A stretch of 64,000 nt of DNA from Pseudoduganella lurida. GTDB taxonomy: Bacteria; Pseudomonadota; Gammaproteobacteria; Burkholderiales; Burkholderiaceae_D. The stretch spans positions 62,001 through 126,000 of the forward strand of contig NZ_VLLB01000004.1 of assembly GCF_007830455.1 (NCBI RefSeq). Reading direction: 5' to 3'. A model generated the notes under the pieces. That model did no database searches and was not told where the DNA came from. It saw only the letters and a list, made by a program, of their open reading frames with translations. This document shows, piece after piece, positions 26,571-35,253 of this stretch. The position numbers and the translations under genes are program-made. Position 1 is the stretch's first letter, and every line of letters begins with the position of its first letter.

Positions 26571-27785
26571 TCAGAACTGTGCGGTAGCGTTTAAGGACAC
26601 GCCGTTAGCGCGGTAATCGCCATTGCCGACAATGGCAGCGCCAGAACGCTGATCGTGGAAGGCACTCGCACTGAGCTGTATAGATTTAGTAGCGGCCCAG
26701 ACAAGACCGATCGTCGAGCCACGGATACGGTCGCGAGCCTCACCGTTAAAAACAACATTGGTCTGCTCTTCGAATTCACGATTCTCGCGACGCGTCGATG
26801 CCGTCGCTTGCAACTTCGACGAAATGTTCCATGTTGCACGCAGACTGGCGCCGCGGTTCAGGCTGCTTGTAACCAACGTGTTTTCAACGGCAGCGAATTC
26901 TCGCCATGCGTCGGCATTAAACGATAGCTTTCCGGTGGGGGACCACCGTACCGAGATCCTGCCATTGGCGCCGCTTGAGTCGCGTGACTCGAAGAAGCCA
27001 TGCTTGCGTTTCGCGTAGCCAGCGAGCACCGTAACCTGTGTCACACCACTGAGCAGCCAGTTGACGTTAAGTTTCAGCTCGTCCTGCGTATAGTCGTCAT
27101 CAAGAACAATATTGCCGAATCGCCGCGGGTTGTCATAACGCCCTTCGAGTCGGCGCGCGACAAGACCGACTCGGCTGCCACTGTGGGCCAGGTAATCAAC
27201 GCCAACCTCGGCGAGGTCCTCGGTCCGGTCGTTGACACTTTGGGCCTGAAGCTCGTAGGTAAACTTGTTGCGTACGTAGCCGCCCCGAACCTGCCAGCTG
27301 GGATGGAATCGCCAAGCACCATCGACGTGCGCGTTGCGCTGAGTACGCAGGTTGCGTTCATCGACATGATAGTCCGAGAACGGCGTCAGCGATTCGGTAT
27401 AAAGCCCGCCCAGGTGACCACTCAAACGATTGCCGAGCTCCCAGGCCAAGTCGGCCGAGACATCCTTAGCGTTGTAGTCTAACTGGTCCAAGTGATCAAA
27501 CGTGACGCGCGTGACCTTAGCATAACCCGTCAGTTTTTGGCGGCCGATCGGACGTTCGACGAGAATGCCCGCTTGCGCCTGCCTGGCACGGTCGGACCGC
27601 TGTCCGTCGAACGACACGTCGTCCGGCAGGCGAAGCAAGTTATCGTCATAGGTGTAACCCAACGACACGAACGGATGGATCGTATCGCTGATCTGAGCGG
27701 AAGCGCTACCGGAGAACAGCAATACCGCCATCGCAAGGGGGCTGAACTGCAATCTATTGAGGCTGTGACTCGACATTGTCAACAT
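26571..27785 (-). CDS. epsL: exopolysaccharide outer-membrane protein EpsL
   Basis: 404 residues. A signal peptide ends at SGSASA-QI. The rest is a series of amphipathic strands with alternating polar residues ending in ...SLNATAQF, whose final aromatic residue is typical of outer-membrane beta-barrels. Length, strand pattern and place next to EpsB match the XrtB-associated outer-membrane protein EpsL. ATG 27,785 (MLTMSS) is used; the ATG at 27,776 is equally possible, as neither has a clear ribosome-binding site. Presumed to form the outer-membrane pore for the polymer. Confidence 0.82.
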   Translation of the reverse strand: MLTMSSHSLNRLQFSPLAMAVLLFSGSASAQISDTIHPFVSLGYTYDDNLLRLPDDVSFDGQRSDRARQAQAGILVERPIGRQKLTGYAKVTRVTFDHLDQLDYNAKDVSADLAWELGNRLSGHLGGLYTESLTPFSDYHVDERNLRTQRNAHVDGAWRFHPSWQVRGGYVRNKFTYELQAQSVNDRTEDLAEVGVDYLAHSGSRVGLVARRLEGRYDNPRRFGNIVLDDDYTQDELKLNVNWLLSGVTQVTVLAGYAKRKHGFFESRDSSGANGRISVRWSPTGKLSFNADAWREFAAVENTLVTSSLNRGASLRATWNISSKLQATASTRRENREFEEQTNVVFNGEARDRIRGSTIGLVWAATKSIQLSASAFHDQRSGAAIVGNGDYRANGVSLNATAQF

Positions 27786-27810
27786 TTCTATTGTTAATTA
27801 ATCAGCAATC

Positions 27811-28548
27811 TTACCAGTAAGTCCAGCTTGAGGTCACCATAATCCATGCCCCAAGCAGACCATTTGTAACAGCATGCGCGATGATAGCTGTCCACAAATT
27901 ACCGGTACGCATATACAGCAAACTGTAGGCAACCCCTGCAACAATGCCTGCCAACCACAAATTGTGTTCGAACCCAAACAGCACGACGGTGCCGATAAGT
28001 GATTGCAAACCAACGCGGGCGGGATACACTTGCAGAAAATTGCGTTCTTCCAGCCAGCGCATAAGGAACGAGCGCCAGAACAACTCTTCCATCAGTGGCA
28101 CCACTAGTGCGGCACCGGCTATACGGCAGGCAACGAGCAGCCAATCCATGCGCGGGGTGCCGCCAGTCGGGTCGAACCCGGCCGATGTGCCAATTTGCAT
28201 CCAACCTGCATCGAGATTAATCCACAGCAGCAGCACCCCACCCCCAACAGCGACCACGCTGCACCAGCGGCGCAGGCTCAGCGGATGCCACGCGAGTTCG
28301 GCATATGATTTGCGGTAGGCAAGCAGCACCAGTACGACAGCGACGATCTTGACCGGATAAACCCAGCGGAGGGTCTCAGCTGTCCAGCCCAGCCGGACCA
28401 ATCCGTCGGCGACCGCGATGAAAGCCATATAGACCGCAAACGGCAGGATACGGCCGCTTGACGGGCGCCGGAATATCCCGATCGGGTCTCTTGCCCCACT
28501 CGCGGCGTCGGCGCCGGTAGCAGGACGCTTGTGCTGCTGTGCTGTCAT
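27811..28548 (-). CDS. exosortase-system CAAX/CPBP-type membrane protease
   Basis: 245-residue membrane protein with about seven hydrophobic segments. The CPBP motifs are present: EELFWRSFLMRW (Glu-Glu plus Arg), FGFEHNLWLAG and HAVTNGLLG in the last third. The N-terminal half (PFAVYMAFIAVADGLV and YPVKIVAVVLVLLAYRKSY) is the pattern of the CAAX-protease-related proteins that accompany exosortase exopolysaccharide loci. ATG 28,548 is chosen because residues upstream are unconserved. It is the first gene of the eps run. Its substrate is unknown. Confidence 0.82.
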   Translation of the reverse strand: MTAQQHKRPATGADAASGARDPIGIFRRPSSGRILPFAVYMAFIAVADGLVRLGWTAETLRWVYPVKIVAVVLVLLAYRKSYAELAWHPLSLRRWCSVVAVGGGVLLLWINLDAGWMQIGTSAGFDPTGGTPRMDWLLVACRIAGAALVVPLMEELFWRSFLMRWLEERNFLQVYPARVGLQSLIGTVVLFGFEHNLWLAGIVAGVAYSLLYMRTGNLWTAIIAHAVTNGLLGAWIMVTSSWTYW

Positions 28549-28675
28549 AATATTATTGGCGATAGGGACGAGGCATATTGCAAGCTGCTCGCGTTGAGGT
28601 TTGCAGATGTTACAACAAGCCTGCGGCGCTGTGCCGCACAAATGGTGCGCTTAGGAAATTTAACGAAAAATTGCG

Positions 28676-30571
28676 TCAACGGCGCGACTCGATTTCTTCC
28701 CACCGTTCAAGCGCCGCCAGCAGGGCTACGTCGATCTCCTGCAATCGGCTATTGACGCGTCCAGCTTCGGAGGCCGATTTTTTATAGAATTCCGGATCCG
28801 CCAACGATGTGTTCAGGGCGGATTGCTCCGCCTCTAGCGCTGCGATCCGAGCCGGTAATTCGTCCAGCTCGCGCTGTTCCTTATAGCTGAGCTTCCTAGG
28901 CTTGGAGGTCGGCGCCGCAACTTCTTCCTGCTTCACTTTGGAGGGCGAGATCTTTACAACGGCATTTGCCTGCTGGCTACGTGCAAAGCGTTCCCAGTCG
29001 CTGTATCCACCCACGTATTCGCGCCACACGCCATTTCCTTCAGCCACGATCACCTGCGTGACGACGTTGTCCAGGAAGGCACGATCGTGGCTGACCAGCA
29101 AGACGGTACCGGGATAATCTTCCAGCAACTCTTCAAGCAACTCCAACGTGTCGATGTCGAGGTCGTTGGTCGGTTCGTCCAGTACCAGTACATTGGCCGG
29201 CTTGGCGAACAGCCGTGCCAGTAACAGGCGATTGCGTTCACCGCCGGACAGCGTGCGTACCGGCGAGCGGGCCCGCTCTGGCGCGAACAGGAAATCGCCC
29301 AAATAGCTCATAACGTGTTTCTTCTGACCATTCACCTCGACCCACTCGCTGCCGGGCGAAATGGTATCGGCGAGGCTAGCCTCTTCGTCTAGCTGGGCGC
29401 GCATCTGGTCGAAATACGCCACCTCGATGCGGGCCCCCTGCTTCGCGGTGCCGGCGTCCGGTGTTTCCTGGCCAAGAATCATCTTCAGCAGCGTGGTCTT
29501 GCCGGCTCCGTTCGTGCCGATTAGACCGACCTTGTCGCCACGCATGATGGTGGCGGTGAATTCCCGCACGATAATCTTGTCGCCATAACGCTTGTTGATG
29601 TTTTCCAGATCCGCCACGATCTTGCCAGAGCGCTCACCAGCCGCCACTTCCAGCCGCACCTGGCCCTGCTGGTCGCGTCGCACGCTGCGCTGCTCGCGCA
29701 AGCGCTCAAGACGGCGCACGCGGCCTTCGTCTCGGGTGCGACGTGCCTGGACGCCCTTGCGGATCCATACTTCCTCCTGAGCCAGGAACTTATCGAACTT
29801 TGCGTTTTCCACCTCCTCGTTCGCCAACTGTTCCGCCTTGCGTGTTTGGTAGGCTCTGAAGTTGCCCGGGTACGAAAGCAGTCTTCCCCGATCAAGTTCG
29901 ACTATGCGGGTGGCCACGTTGTCGAGGAACGACCGGTCATGGGTAATGAACAGTACGCTGCCTTTGAAATCTCGCAGCAGATCTTCCAGCCACTGGATCG
30001 AAGCAAAGTCGAGGTGGTTTGTAGGCTCGTCGAGCAGCAGCACATCCGGCACTGCGACCAGCGCACGTGCGAGAGCCACGCGCTTCTGCATGCCGCCGGA
30101 TAGAGTCTTCATCAGGCCGTCCGGCCTTAGGTTCAGACGGTCCAGCGTCTGCTCGACCTTGTTGTTGATGCTCCAGGCATCGGCAGCGTCTAGCTTGACG
30201 GAGATCTGGTGCATGCGCTCCATTAGCGCATCGTCATCGCCTTCGCCAAATCGACTCGTCAGCGCTTCGTATTCCTTGACCAGGCCCGGCAGCTCGCCCA
30301 GTCCGGCAGCGACGGCATCAAACACCGACATTTCCGGATCGAACACTGGCTCCTGCGCTACGTAGGCGATTTGCAGGCCTTGTTGCATGACCAGCAAACC
30401 GTCATCGAGCTTGTGCTGCCCAGAAATAATCTTGAGAAGCGACGACTTGCCTGTGCCATTGCGACCGATCAGGCCGACGCGTTCGCTCGTTTCCAGTGAA
30501 AATTCTGCGTGGTCAAGTAGGGCATGATGGCCAAAGGCCAGTTGACCGGAAGTGAGGGAGATGACTGCCAT
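28676..30571 (-). CDS. uup: ABC-F ATPase, Uup type
   Basis: 631 residues with two ABC domains and no membrane segments. Walker A motifs GLIGRNGTGKSSLL (about residue 37) and GLIGTNGAGKTTLL (about 350), signatures SGGMQKRVALARAL and SGGERNRLLLARLF, and Walker B LLLDEPTNHLD and LVLDEPTNDLD are all intact. The C-terminal 80 residues form a coiled coil (ELPARIAALEAEQSALN), as in Uup, which binds DNA or ribosomes. ATG 30,571 matches the usual N-terminus; no strong ribosome-binding site is seen for it or for the ATG ten codons upstream. It is a housekeeping gene and marks the end of the exopolysaccharide locus. Confidence 0.92.
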   Translation of the reverse strand: MAVISLTSGQLAFGHHALLDHAEFSLETSERVGLIGRNGTGKSSLLKIISGQHKLDDGLLVMQQGLQIAYVAQEPVFDPEMSVFDAVAAGLGELPGLVKEYEALTSRFGEGDDDALMERMHQISVKLDAADAWSINNKVEQTLDRLNLRPDGLMKTLSGGMQKRVALARALVAVPDVLLLDEPTNHLDFASIQWLEDLLRDFKGSVLFITHDRSFLDNVATRIVELDRGRLLSYPGNFRAYQTRKAEQLANEEVENAKFDKFLAQEEVWIRKGVQARRTRDEGRVRRLERLREQRSVRRDQQGQVRLEVAAGERSGKIVADLENINKRYGDKIIVREFTATIMRGDKVGLIGTNGAGKTTLLKMILGQETPDAGTAKQGARIEVAYFDQMRAQLDEEASLADTISPGSEWVEVNGQKKHVMSYLGDFLFAPERARSPVRTLSGGERNRLLLARLFAKPANVLVLDEPTNDLDIDTLELLEELLEDYPGTVLLVSHDRAFLDNVVTQVIVAEGNGVWREYVGGYSDWERFARSQQANAVVKISPSKVKQEEVAAPTSKPRKLSYKEQRELDELPARIAALEAEQSALNTSLADPEFYKKSASEAGRVNSRLQEIDVALLAALERWEEIESRR

Positions 30572-30651
30572 GGGGGGGATTTCAAGACGTGAACCCGTCA
30601 TTGTACCGACAGAAGAGATTAAAGAGTACTAACTTCTTCCACGCCCTCGGC

Positions 30652-30657
30652 TATAAT
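30652..30657 (+). promoter_or_regulatory. -10 element of the tRNA-Arg promoter
   Basis: A perfect TATAAT lies 18 bases upstream of the tRNA-Arg 5' end. The -35 region (around 30,629-30,635) is poor. Position and sequence fit a tRNA promoter. Confidence 0.4.
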
Positions 30658-30674
30658 TGCGACCGCCTCACGTC

Positions 30675-30749
30675 CTCCCCGTAGCACAATGGATAGTGCA
30701 CATGCCTCCTAAGCGTGGGATACTGGTTCGATTCCAGTCGGGGGGACCA
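30675..30749 (+). tRNA. tRNA-Arg(CCT)
   Basis: A full cloverleaf can be drawn. The acceptor CTCCCCG (30,675-30,681) pairs with CGGGGGG (30,739-30,745, one G-T). The D arm is GCAC/GTGC, the anticodon arm CATGC/GCGTG with loop CTCCTAA (anticodon CCT), and the T arm ACTGG/CCAGT with loop TTCGATT. The discriminator is A and CCA is encoded. A tyrosine integrase starts 177 bases downstream in the same direction, so its 3' end is the likely attachment site. Confidence 0.92.
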
Positions 30750-30925
30750 CCTCGTCATTTCAGGTTGTATCATTCAGTCCACGTCCATCCCTCTAAGCCG
30801 CTATTCATGTGGCTTTCGTTGTTTCCTGCCAGCTCACCTTGTATCATCCCATCACAAAGATTTGTTGGTACATATTGTTGGTACTTCCATAGCCCTACGC
30901 CGAAGTACCAACATTGAGAGGAAAG

Positions 30926-32122
30926 ATGGCATTAACAGACACGTTTGTCAGACAGACGAAACATAGTGGCAAGGAGCCCGGCGACAAGCACTCCGACGGC
31001 GGCGGACTATATATATTTGTGCGGGCCAGCGGAAAATATTGGCGCCTCAACTACCGGTTCGAAGGAAAACAAAAGACTCTAACGCTCGGTGTCTATCCTG
31101 CCGTCACGCTGGCGGCAGCAAGAAAGTTGCGCGACCAGGCACGGGAGCAGCTGGGTGCCGGCGACGATCCAAGTGCCGTAAAGAAGGCAAAGAAGGAAGA
31201 ACGCAAGCGCACTGTTTCAGAGACGTTCGAAGCGATCGGCCGACAGTGGCTGGAGAAGACGGCCGCACGGCGAGGGCCCAAGACGCAATCTAGGGTACAA
31301 AGCTGGCTCGATCGCGACGTCTTCCCGGCCATAGGCTCACTGCCCATATCAGCGTTGCGGCCGCGCGACATCCTCGGCGCCATTGCGCGCATCGAAGCAC
31401 GTGGAGCGCACGACTCGGCGAGGCGCGTGCTCGGCTATTGTGGGCAGATCTTCGAATATGCGATGCTGATTGAGGCCGTCCAGATCGACATTACAGTTGG
31501 ATTGCATCGAGCGCTTGAGGAGCCTCAGCAACGCCACTACGCCGCTATCACTGAACCAGAGAAAGTCGGCGCCCTCCTCCGTTCGATCGATGCATACGAT
31601 GGGCACCCCTTCGTCCGTGCTGCACTCAAACTAGCACCTATGGTGTTCGTTCGACCTGGCGAACTGCGCACCGCAGAGTGGTGCGAAATCGATCTCTATA
31701 GTGCAACCTGGTCGATCCCTGCAGTCAAGATGAAAATGGGCAGCGATCATATAGTGCCGTTGGCGCAACAGGCCGTGGACGTACTTCGTGATCTCCAAGC
31801 CATATCGGGCAGTGGCCGGTTCTGTTTCCCTAGCATTCGTACCGGTCAGCGTCCAATGAGCGATAACACTGTGAATGCTGCGTTGCGCTCGATGGGATAC
31901 AGTAAAGAAGTAATGACTGGCCATGGTTTTCGCGCCTTGGCGCGGACCATTATGGACGAAGTACTTGGAGAACGCGTCGACCTGATAGAGCATCAGCTCG
32001 CGCACCAGGTGAAAGACGTTAATGGTCGAGCATACAATCGCACGGCGCACCTGCCAGCTCGCAGAGAAATGATGAAACGGTGGGCAGATTATTTAGAAAA
32101 CCTGAGGCTGAGCACTTCTTAA
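30926..32122 (+). CDS. P4-type tyrosine site-specific integrase
   Basis: 398 residues. The N-terminal DUF4102-like arm domain starts MALTDTFVRQTKHSGKEP and contains GGGLYIFVRASG and TLGVYPAVTLAAAR. A SAM-like core-binding domain follows (about 100-190), then the catalytic domain with Arg in MVFVRPGELRTAEW, HGFRALARTIM (His-x-x-Arg) and the nucleophilic Tyr in NGRAYNRTAH. GAGAGGAAAG directly precedes the ATG at 30,926. Integrases of this type recombine at tRNA 3' ends; the tRNA-Arg upstream is the expected target. Whether it mobilises only the cargo block or the whole prophage to the right is unresolved. Confidence 0.92.
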   Translation: MALTDTFVRQTKHSGKEPGDKHSDGGGLYIFVRASGKYWRLNYRFEGKQKTLTLGVYPAVTLAAARKLRDQAREQLGAGDDPSAVKKAKKEERKRTVSETFEAIGRQWLEKTAARRGPKTQSRVQSWLDRDVFPAIGSLPISALRPRDILGAIARIEARGAHDSARRVLGYCGQIFEYAMLIEAVQIDITVGLHRALEEPQQRHYAAITEPEKVGALLRSIDAYDGHPFVRAALKLAPMVFVRPGELRTAEWCEIDLYSATWSIPAVKMKMGSDHIVPLAQQAVDVLRDLQAISGSGRFCFPSIRTGQRPMSDNTVNAALRSMGYSKEVMTGHGFRALARTIMDEVLGERVDLIEHQLAHQVKDVNGRAYNRTAHLPARREMMKRWADYLENLRLSTS

Positions 32123-32155
32123 TGGAGCCCAGCACCCAAGATCGAAGGATTAATT

Positions 32156-32347
32156 ATGACCGAAATTGTATCGGTGCAAACTGCAAATACTTTAATCGAA
32201 GCTTTGCGAAGCCCCCCTCACCGGATGGATGCGATCCCCATCGCTACTCGGTGGCTGATTGAAGCAGAGGCCGGATTGCTAAGCCTGCCGCCTGGATCGG
32301 CTGATAAACTACGTAGTGCGCTAGATACGAAAAACGAATCTCACTGA
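32156..32347 (+). CDS. small hypothetical protein downstream of the integrase
   Basis: 63 residues, start ATG 32,156 with AAGGA 6 bases upstream. The protein is helical and mildly acidic (MTEIVSVQTANTLIEALR...) with no recognisable motif. It lies 33 bases after the integrase stop and 8 bases before the DUF2971 gene, so it could be the first gene of that unit. The evidence is the ribosome-binding site and tight packing. Confidence 0.5.
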   Translation: MTEIVSVQTANTLIEALRSPPHRMDAIPIATRWLIEAEAGLLSLPPGSADKLRSALDTKNESH

Positions 32348-32355
32348 ACTTGATC

Positions 32356-33198
32356 ATGCATATGGATACTCTTTACCATTATTGCTCCTCTAGTGCATTC
32401 TATGCAATTATTCAGAACCGCTCTATTTGGCTATCTTCAATGCAACAGTCAAATGATGCGAACGAGGGAAAATTTGCCATCGAGGTGATCACAAACTGGG
32501 GAAAAGAAGATGGCCTTTCCGAAAAACTAGTTGATGACATTAAAAACTATCTGAAGACCGGCACAGACTCCGTTGGCTGTCTAGGATTTTGCTTATCAGA
32601 GCATGGAGACAGGCTTAGCCAGTGGCGAGGGTATGCAGATGATGGGAAGGGATTTTCAATAGGATTTTCTCGTACATACCTAGAATCACTTTGCTCACCT
32701 AAAAGTGACCCCATCGAGAAACTTTGGCTGAAAAAGATTCTTTATGAATTCGATCAGCATAGATCCGAATTAAGTTCACTGTACAGTGAAATCAAACGCG
32801 CTGCCGGCCGAGGAATTTTTCGCCACGGCGAAGAACTTCAAAAAATAATCTTATCAGAAGATCCCAGTGATAAAACCATTTTCCGAGAATATGCTAACTT
32901 AGTCGGAAAATTAGTTATTTCCTCGCCCCACCTTTATACGCTCAAAAGCTCGTCTTTCTCCGAGGAGTCTGAGTGGAGACTTCTGACGTCGCAGACCGGA
33001 TCAGAGGTCCGGCATCGCCTCGTCAATAATCAAATAGTTCCTTACTGTGAGATTTCCCTTTTGGGGATTGGATCTCCGATCACGGAAATTATTTTAGGTC
33101 CAAAACAGCAAAGTCCAGTGGAAGTGGTTCAAGACTTTCTCAAGGAAAACAAATTTGGCAATGCTTTGGTTCGGCGCTCATCTGCTACTTATCGGTAA
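32356..33198 (+). CDS. DUF2971 domain protein
   Basis: 280 residues from ATG 32,356 (an ATG two codons later is equally plausible). DUF2971 features: LYHYCSSSAFYAIIQNR with WLSSMQQSNDANE at the N-terminus, then GFCLSEHGDRLSQWRGYA, GKGFSIGFS and a late EESEWRLL. The base composition is clearly more AT-rich than the chromosome on its left, indicating horizontal acquisition. The biochemical activity of DUF2971 is not known to me; its members are often found in mobile islands. It lies between the integrase and an FRG-domain gene. Confidence 0.85.
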   Translation: MHMDTLYHYCSSSAFYAIIQNRSIWLSSMQQSNDANEGKFAIEVITNWGKEDGLSEKLVDDIKNYLKTGTDSVGCLGFCLSEHGDRLSQWRGYADDGKGFSIGFSRTYLESLCSPKSDPIEKLWLKKILYEFDQHRSELSSLYSEIKRAAGRGIFRHGEELQKIILSEDPSDKTIFREYANLVGKLVISSPHLYTLKSSSFSEESEWRLLTSQTGSEVRHRLVNNQIVPYCEISLLGIGSPITEIILGPKQQSPVEVVQDFLKENKFGNALVRRSSATYR

Positions 33199-33302
33199 TT
33201 AAGGACTAGGACAACTAGCTTTCTTGAAACTTACAGTCGCACTAATTCTCGCCTTGGGCGAAATAGAATTAGACCATCCTGACTTCCTTAGAGGTACCGA
33301 TA

Positions 33303-34424
33303 ATGCAAGTTCCGCAATTGTTTGGTCATATTGAGTTTGATGATGAACAGCATCGAGCAATGGTCTGTAGAGATGTGGACACTCCCGATGAATTAATGGT
33401 TCACTACTGGGGCGGCATGCCAAACAGAGGGAGAGCCGTGCGTTTAGCGGTTGGCCAAGCGGAGGACGATGGTTATAGGACGGCGTCTGTTCTGACCGCG
33501 TATGCAACGCTAGATGAAGGTGCTGGTTTGACTCGGGTTCCAGTTAGCTCTGATTTTGTTGAATTCCTCAAATCTCTTACGATCTCTGTATTAGTCCAAG
33601 AAGAACAATGCACATTCAAATTGCAACGTGAAGGTATAATTTCTTATGGAATATGCAAGCGCAATACCAAAGCGCCTGACACCAGAGTTGAAAATTTATC
33701 TTCTTGGTCTGACTTTAGACAATGGGCGAATAAGATTAGGCAGACAGAAAATGCCGAATTGTTCCGAGGACACGGTGACAGTAGATTTTCACTAACTACG
33801 ACATTTCATCGTAACGGGCGCCAAGACATGGTGAAATATTGTGATACTGTTGTACCAGAGTTTCGTTCGCATGCAGAAGCTGCGTTAGGCAGAAGGCTTG
33901 ATGGCGATGGATATGAGTTTGCGACCTTACTAGCGCTTGCGCAACATCATGGATTGCCAACTCCACTATTAGATTTTACCGCCTCGCCATATATCGCAGC
34001 TTTCTTTGCCTTCGCAGATGCTCTGGATCAAGCACGCGAGGAGGCGACACATGTACGAATTTTTGCGGTAACGCGCGCATTTCTCGGATCATCCACACCG
34101 CCAGTAGTGTCCCTGACTGGAGCTTGGCCTTTCATCTACCGCCTTGCCGTCTCGCCCATTAACAATCCACGTTTATATGCTCAACAGGGACAGTTTCTGG
34201 CAACCAATGTCGCAATGGTTGAAGATTTTCTTGAAATGTGGGAGTTCAATACCGGCAAGCAAGCCATATATGCAGCCGACATTCCAATATCGGAAACTGT
34301 AAAAGCCCTAGAGGACCTTAAATACATGGGCGTTACCGCTGCCACAATGTTCCCGGGGTTAGACGGCGCATGCAAAATGATGAAGCACGATATGTTCTTC
34401 CGTCAGCAAAAGGCTGCACTTTGA
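33303..34424 (+). CDS. FRG-domain protein
   Basis: 373 residues. An unrecognised N-terminal domain (about 1-128) is followed by the FRG domain: SSWSDFRQWANKI, the name-giving LFRGHGDSRF at about 153-162 and AQHHGLPTPLLDFTASPY at about 213-230. ATG 33,303 follows GAGGTACCGATA. FRG domains are widespread in phage- and island-encoded proteins, some implicated in defence or toxicity; the reaction is not settled. It ends 12 bases before the tRNA-His fragment. The gene is AT-rich and probably part of a transferred cargo pair with the DUF2971 gene. Confidence 0.85.
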   Translation: MQVPQLFGHIEFDDEQHRAMVCRDVDTPDELMVHYWGGMPNRGRAVRLAVGQAEDDGYRTASVLTAYATLDEGAGLTRVPVSSDFVEFLKSLTISVLVQEEQCTFKLQREGIISYGICKRNTKAPDTRVENLSSWSDFRQWANKIRQTENAELFRGHGDSRFSLTTTFHRNGRQDMVKYCDTVVPEFRSHAEAALGRRLDGDGYEFATLLALAQHHGLPTPLLDFTASPYIAAFFAFADALDQAREEATHVRIFAVTRAFLGSSTPPVVSLTGAWPFIYRLAVSPINNPRLYAQQGQFLATNVAMVEDFLEMWEFNTGKQAIYAADIPISETVKALEDLKYMGVTAATMFPGLDGACKMMKHDMFFRQQKAAL

Positions 34425-34435
34425 CAGTAAGAGTT

Positions 34436-34485
34436 TAGGATTGTGATTCCTGTTGTCGTGGGTTCGAGCCCCATCAGCCACCCCA
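34436..34485 (+). other. 3' fragment of a tRNA-His gene (probable att site)
   Basis: The segment reads as the 3' part of a tRNA-His: anticodon arm TAGGA-TTGTGAT-TCCTG (anticodon GTG, one T-G pair), variable loop, T arm GTGGG-TTCGAGC-CCCAT, acceptor 3' strand CAGCCAC, discriminator C and CCA. The D arm and 5' acceptor strand are absent; what lies upstream is the end of the FRG gene. Such fragments are made when an element integrates into a tRNA 3' end. The complete tRNA-His is not in this window. Confidence 0.82.
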
Positions 34486-34570
34486 AAGAATTTATTGTGA
34501 AACAACGGCTTAGCTAATTCCGAAAATTTCACAAAACGAAATTTCCAAGCAACATAGGAATTTTCCAATG

Positions 34571-34593
34571 AACGGCCGCCTAGTGCGGCCGTT
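34571..34593 (+). terminator. strong hairpin, terminator-like
   Basis: AACGGCCGC and GCGGCCGTT form a perfect 9-pair stem with loop CTAGT. Only TTT then GCGC follows, so the U-tract is weak. It lies 85 bases after the tRNA-His fragment and could be the original terminator behind that tRNA or the FRG gene. Confidence 0.45.
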
Positions 34594-34675
34594 TGCGCTC
34601 AGCTCGCGCAAAGTCGCGCAACCAGTCAGTCTTGGCGTGTAGAATGCCTAGACTGTTTACGTGACGGAGATCGGT

Positions 34676-35020
34676 GTGCAATACCTCTTGGTTGATAGAC
34701 ACTCGGATTTCGCGTTCGTCATCCAACTCTTTCTTGAGATAGAAGGCCATCAGGTCGTGATAGCCACGTCTGAGACTGCTGCGCGGCTCATTGACGAGTT
34801 CGAGTTCGACGCGTACTTGATGGATTTAGGTGCAATTACACCTGATCTCAGCGCGTTAATCGGAAGAAAGAAAACAGGTACGCTTGGTCAAAAACCACTT
34901 ACCGTTCTTTGGTCTGGGGACATCTTTAAATTTTGGCGATCCGGCCCAAGCTGCGACTATTTTTTCGTGAAGCCGTTTTCACTCCACACCCTTTCTAGCG
35001 TTCTCGGAAAATCTTTCTAA
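34676..35020 (+). CDS. stand-alone response-regulator receiver domain
   Basis: 114 residues from a GTG at 34,676 that has GGAG six bases upstream. The fold is CheY-like and little else: YLLVDRHSDF (one acidic residue of the usual pair), the phospho-acceptor in YLMDLG, the serine in VLWSGD and the lysine in FVKPFS. No output domain is present. No histidine kinase is seen nearby. As an isolated receiver in mobile DNA it may modulate a host two-component system; that is inference. Confidence 0.62.
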   Translation: MQYLLVDRHSDFAFVIQLFLEIEGHQVVIATSETAARLIDEFEFDAYLMDLGAITPDLSALIGRKKTGTLGQKPLTVLWSGDIFKFWRSGPSCDYFFVKPFSLHTLSSVLGKSF

Positions 35021-35253
35021 CTGCATCGCTGTCATACCTGCTGGCGAGACATTCCGTTCTAGCTGTGGGATACCTCTCCTGCTCTCCGACTGGTTCGACA
35101 GCTATGCGCAATTAACCCATGTGCAGAAGTCTATGAACTCATTTCATCATAGCCCTAAGGGATCTAGGGGCATAGAATCAGGGACATGCGTCTAAGCGTA
35201 CCCCCGTCCTTTCCCTGCCGCGCTCCTACGTTGGCCCAAATCCTATCCCAACT

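Noticed and set aside
30750..30925. Second attachment site or small gene between tRNA-Arg and the integrase
   Set aside because: No repeat of the tRNA 3' end and no ORF with a ribosome-binding site; I see only the integrase leader here.
34436..34485. Intact tRNA-His gene
   Set aside because: No 5' acceptor strand or D arm is present upstream; only the 3' half is there.
35021..35253. Gene in the gap after the receiver domain
   Set aside because: No open frame with a plausible start; nothing recognisable in this stretch.
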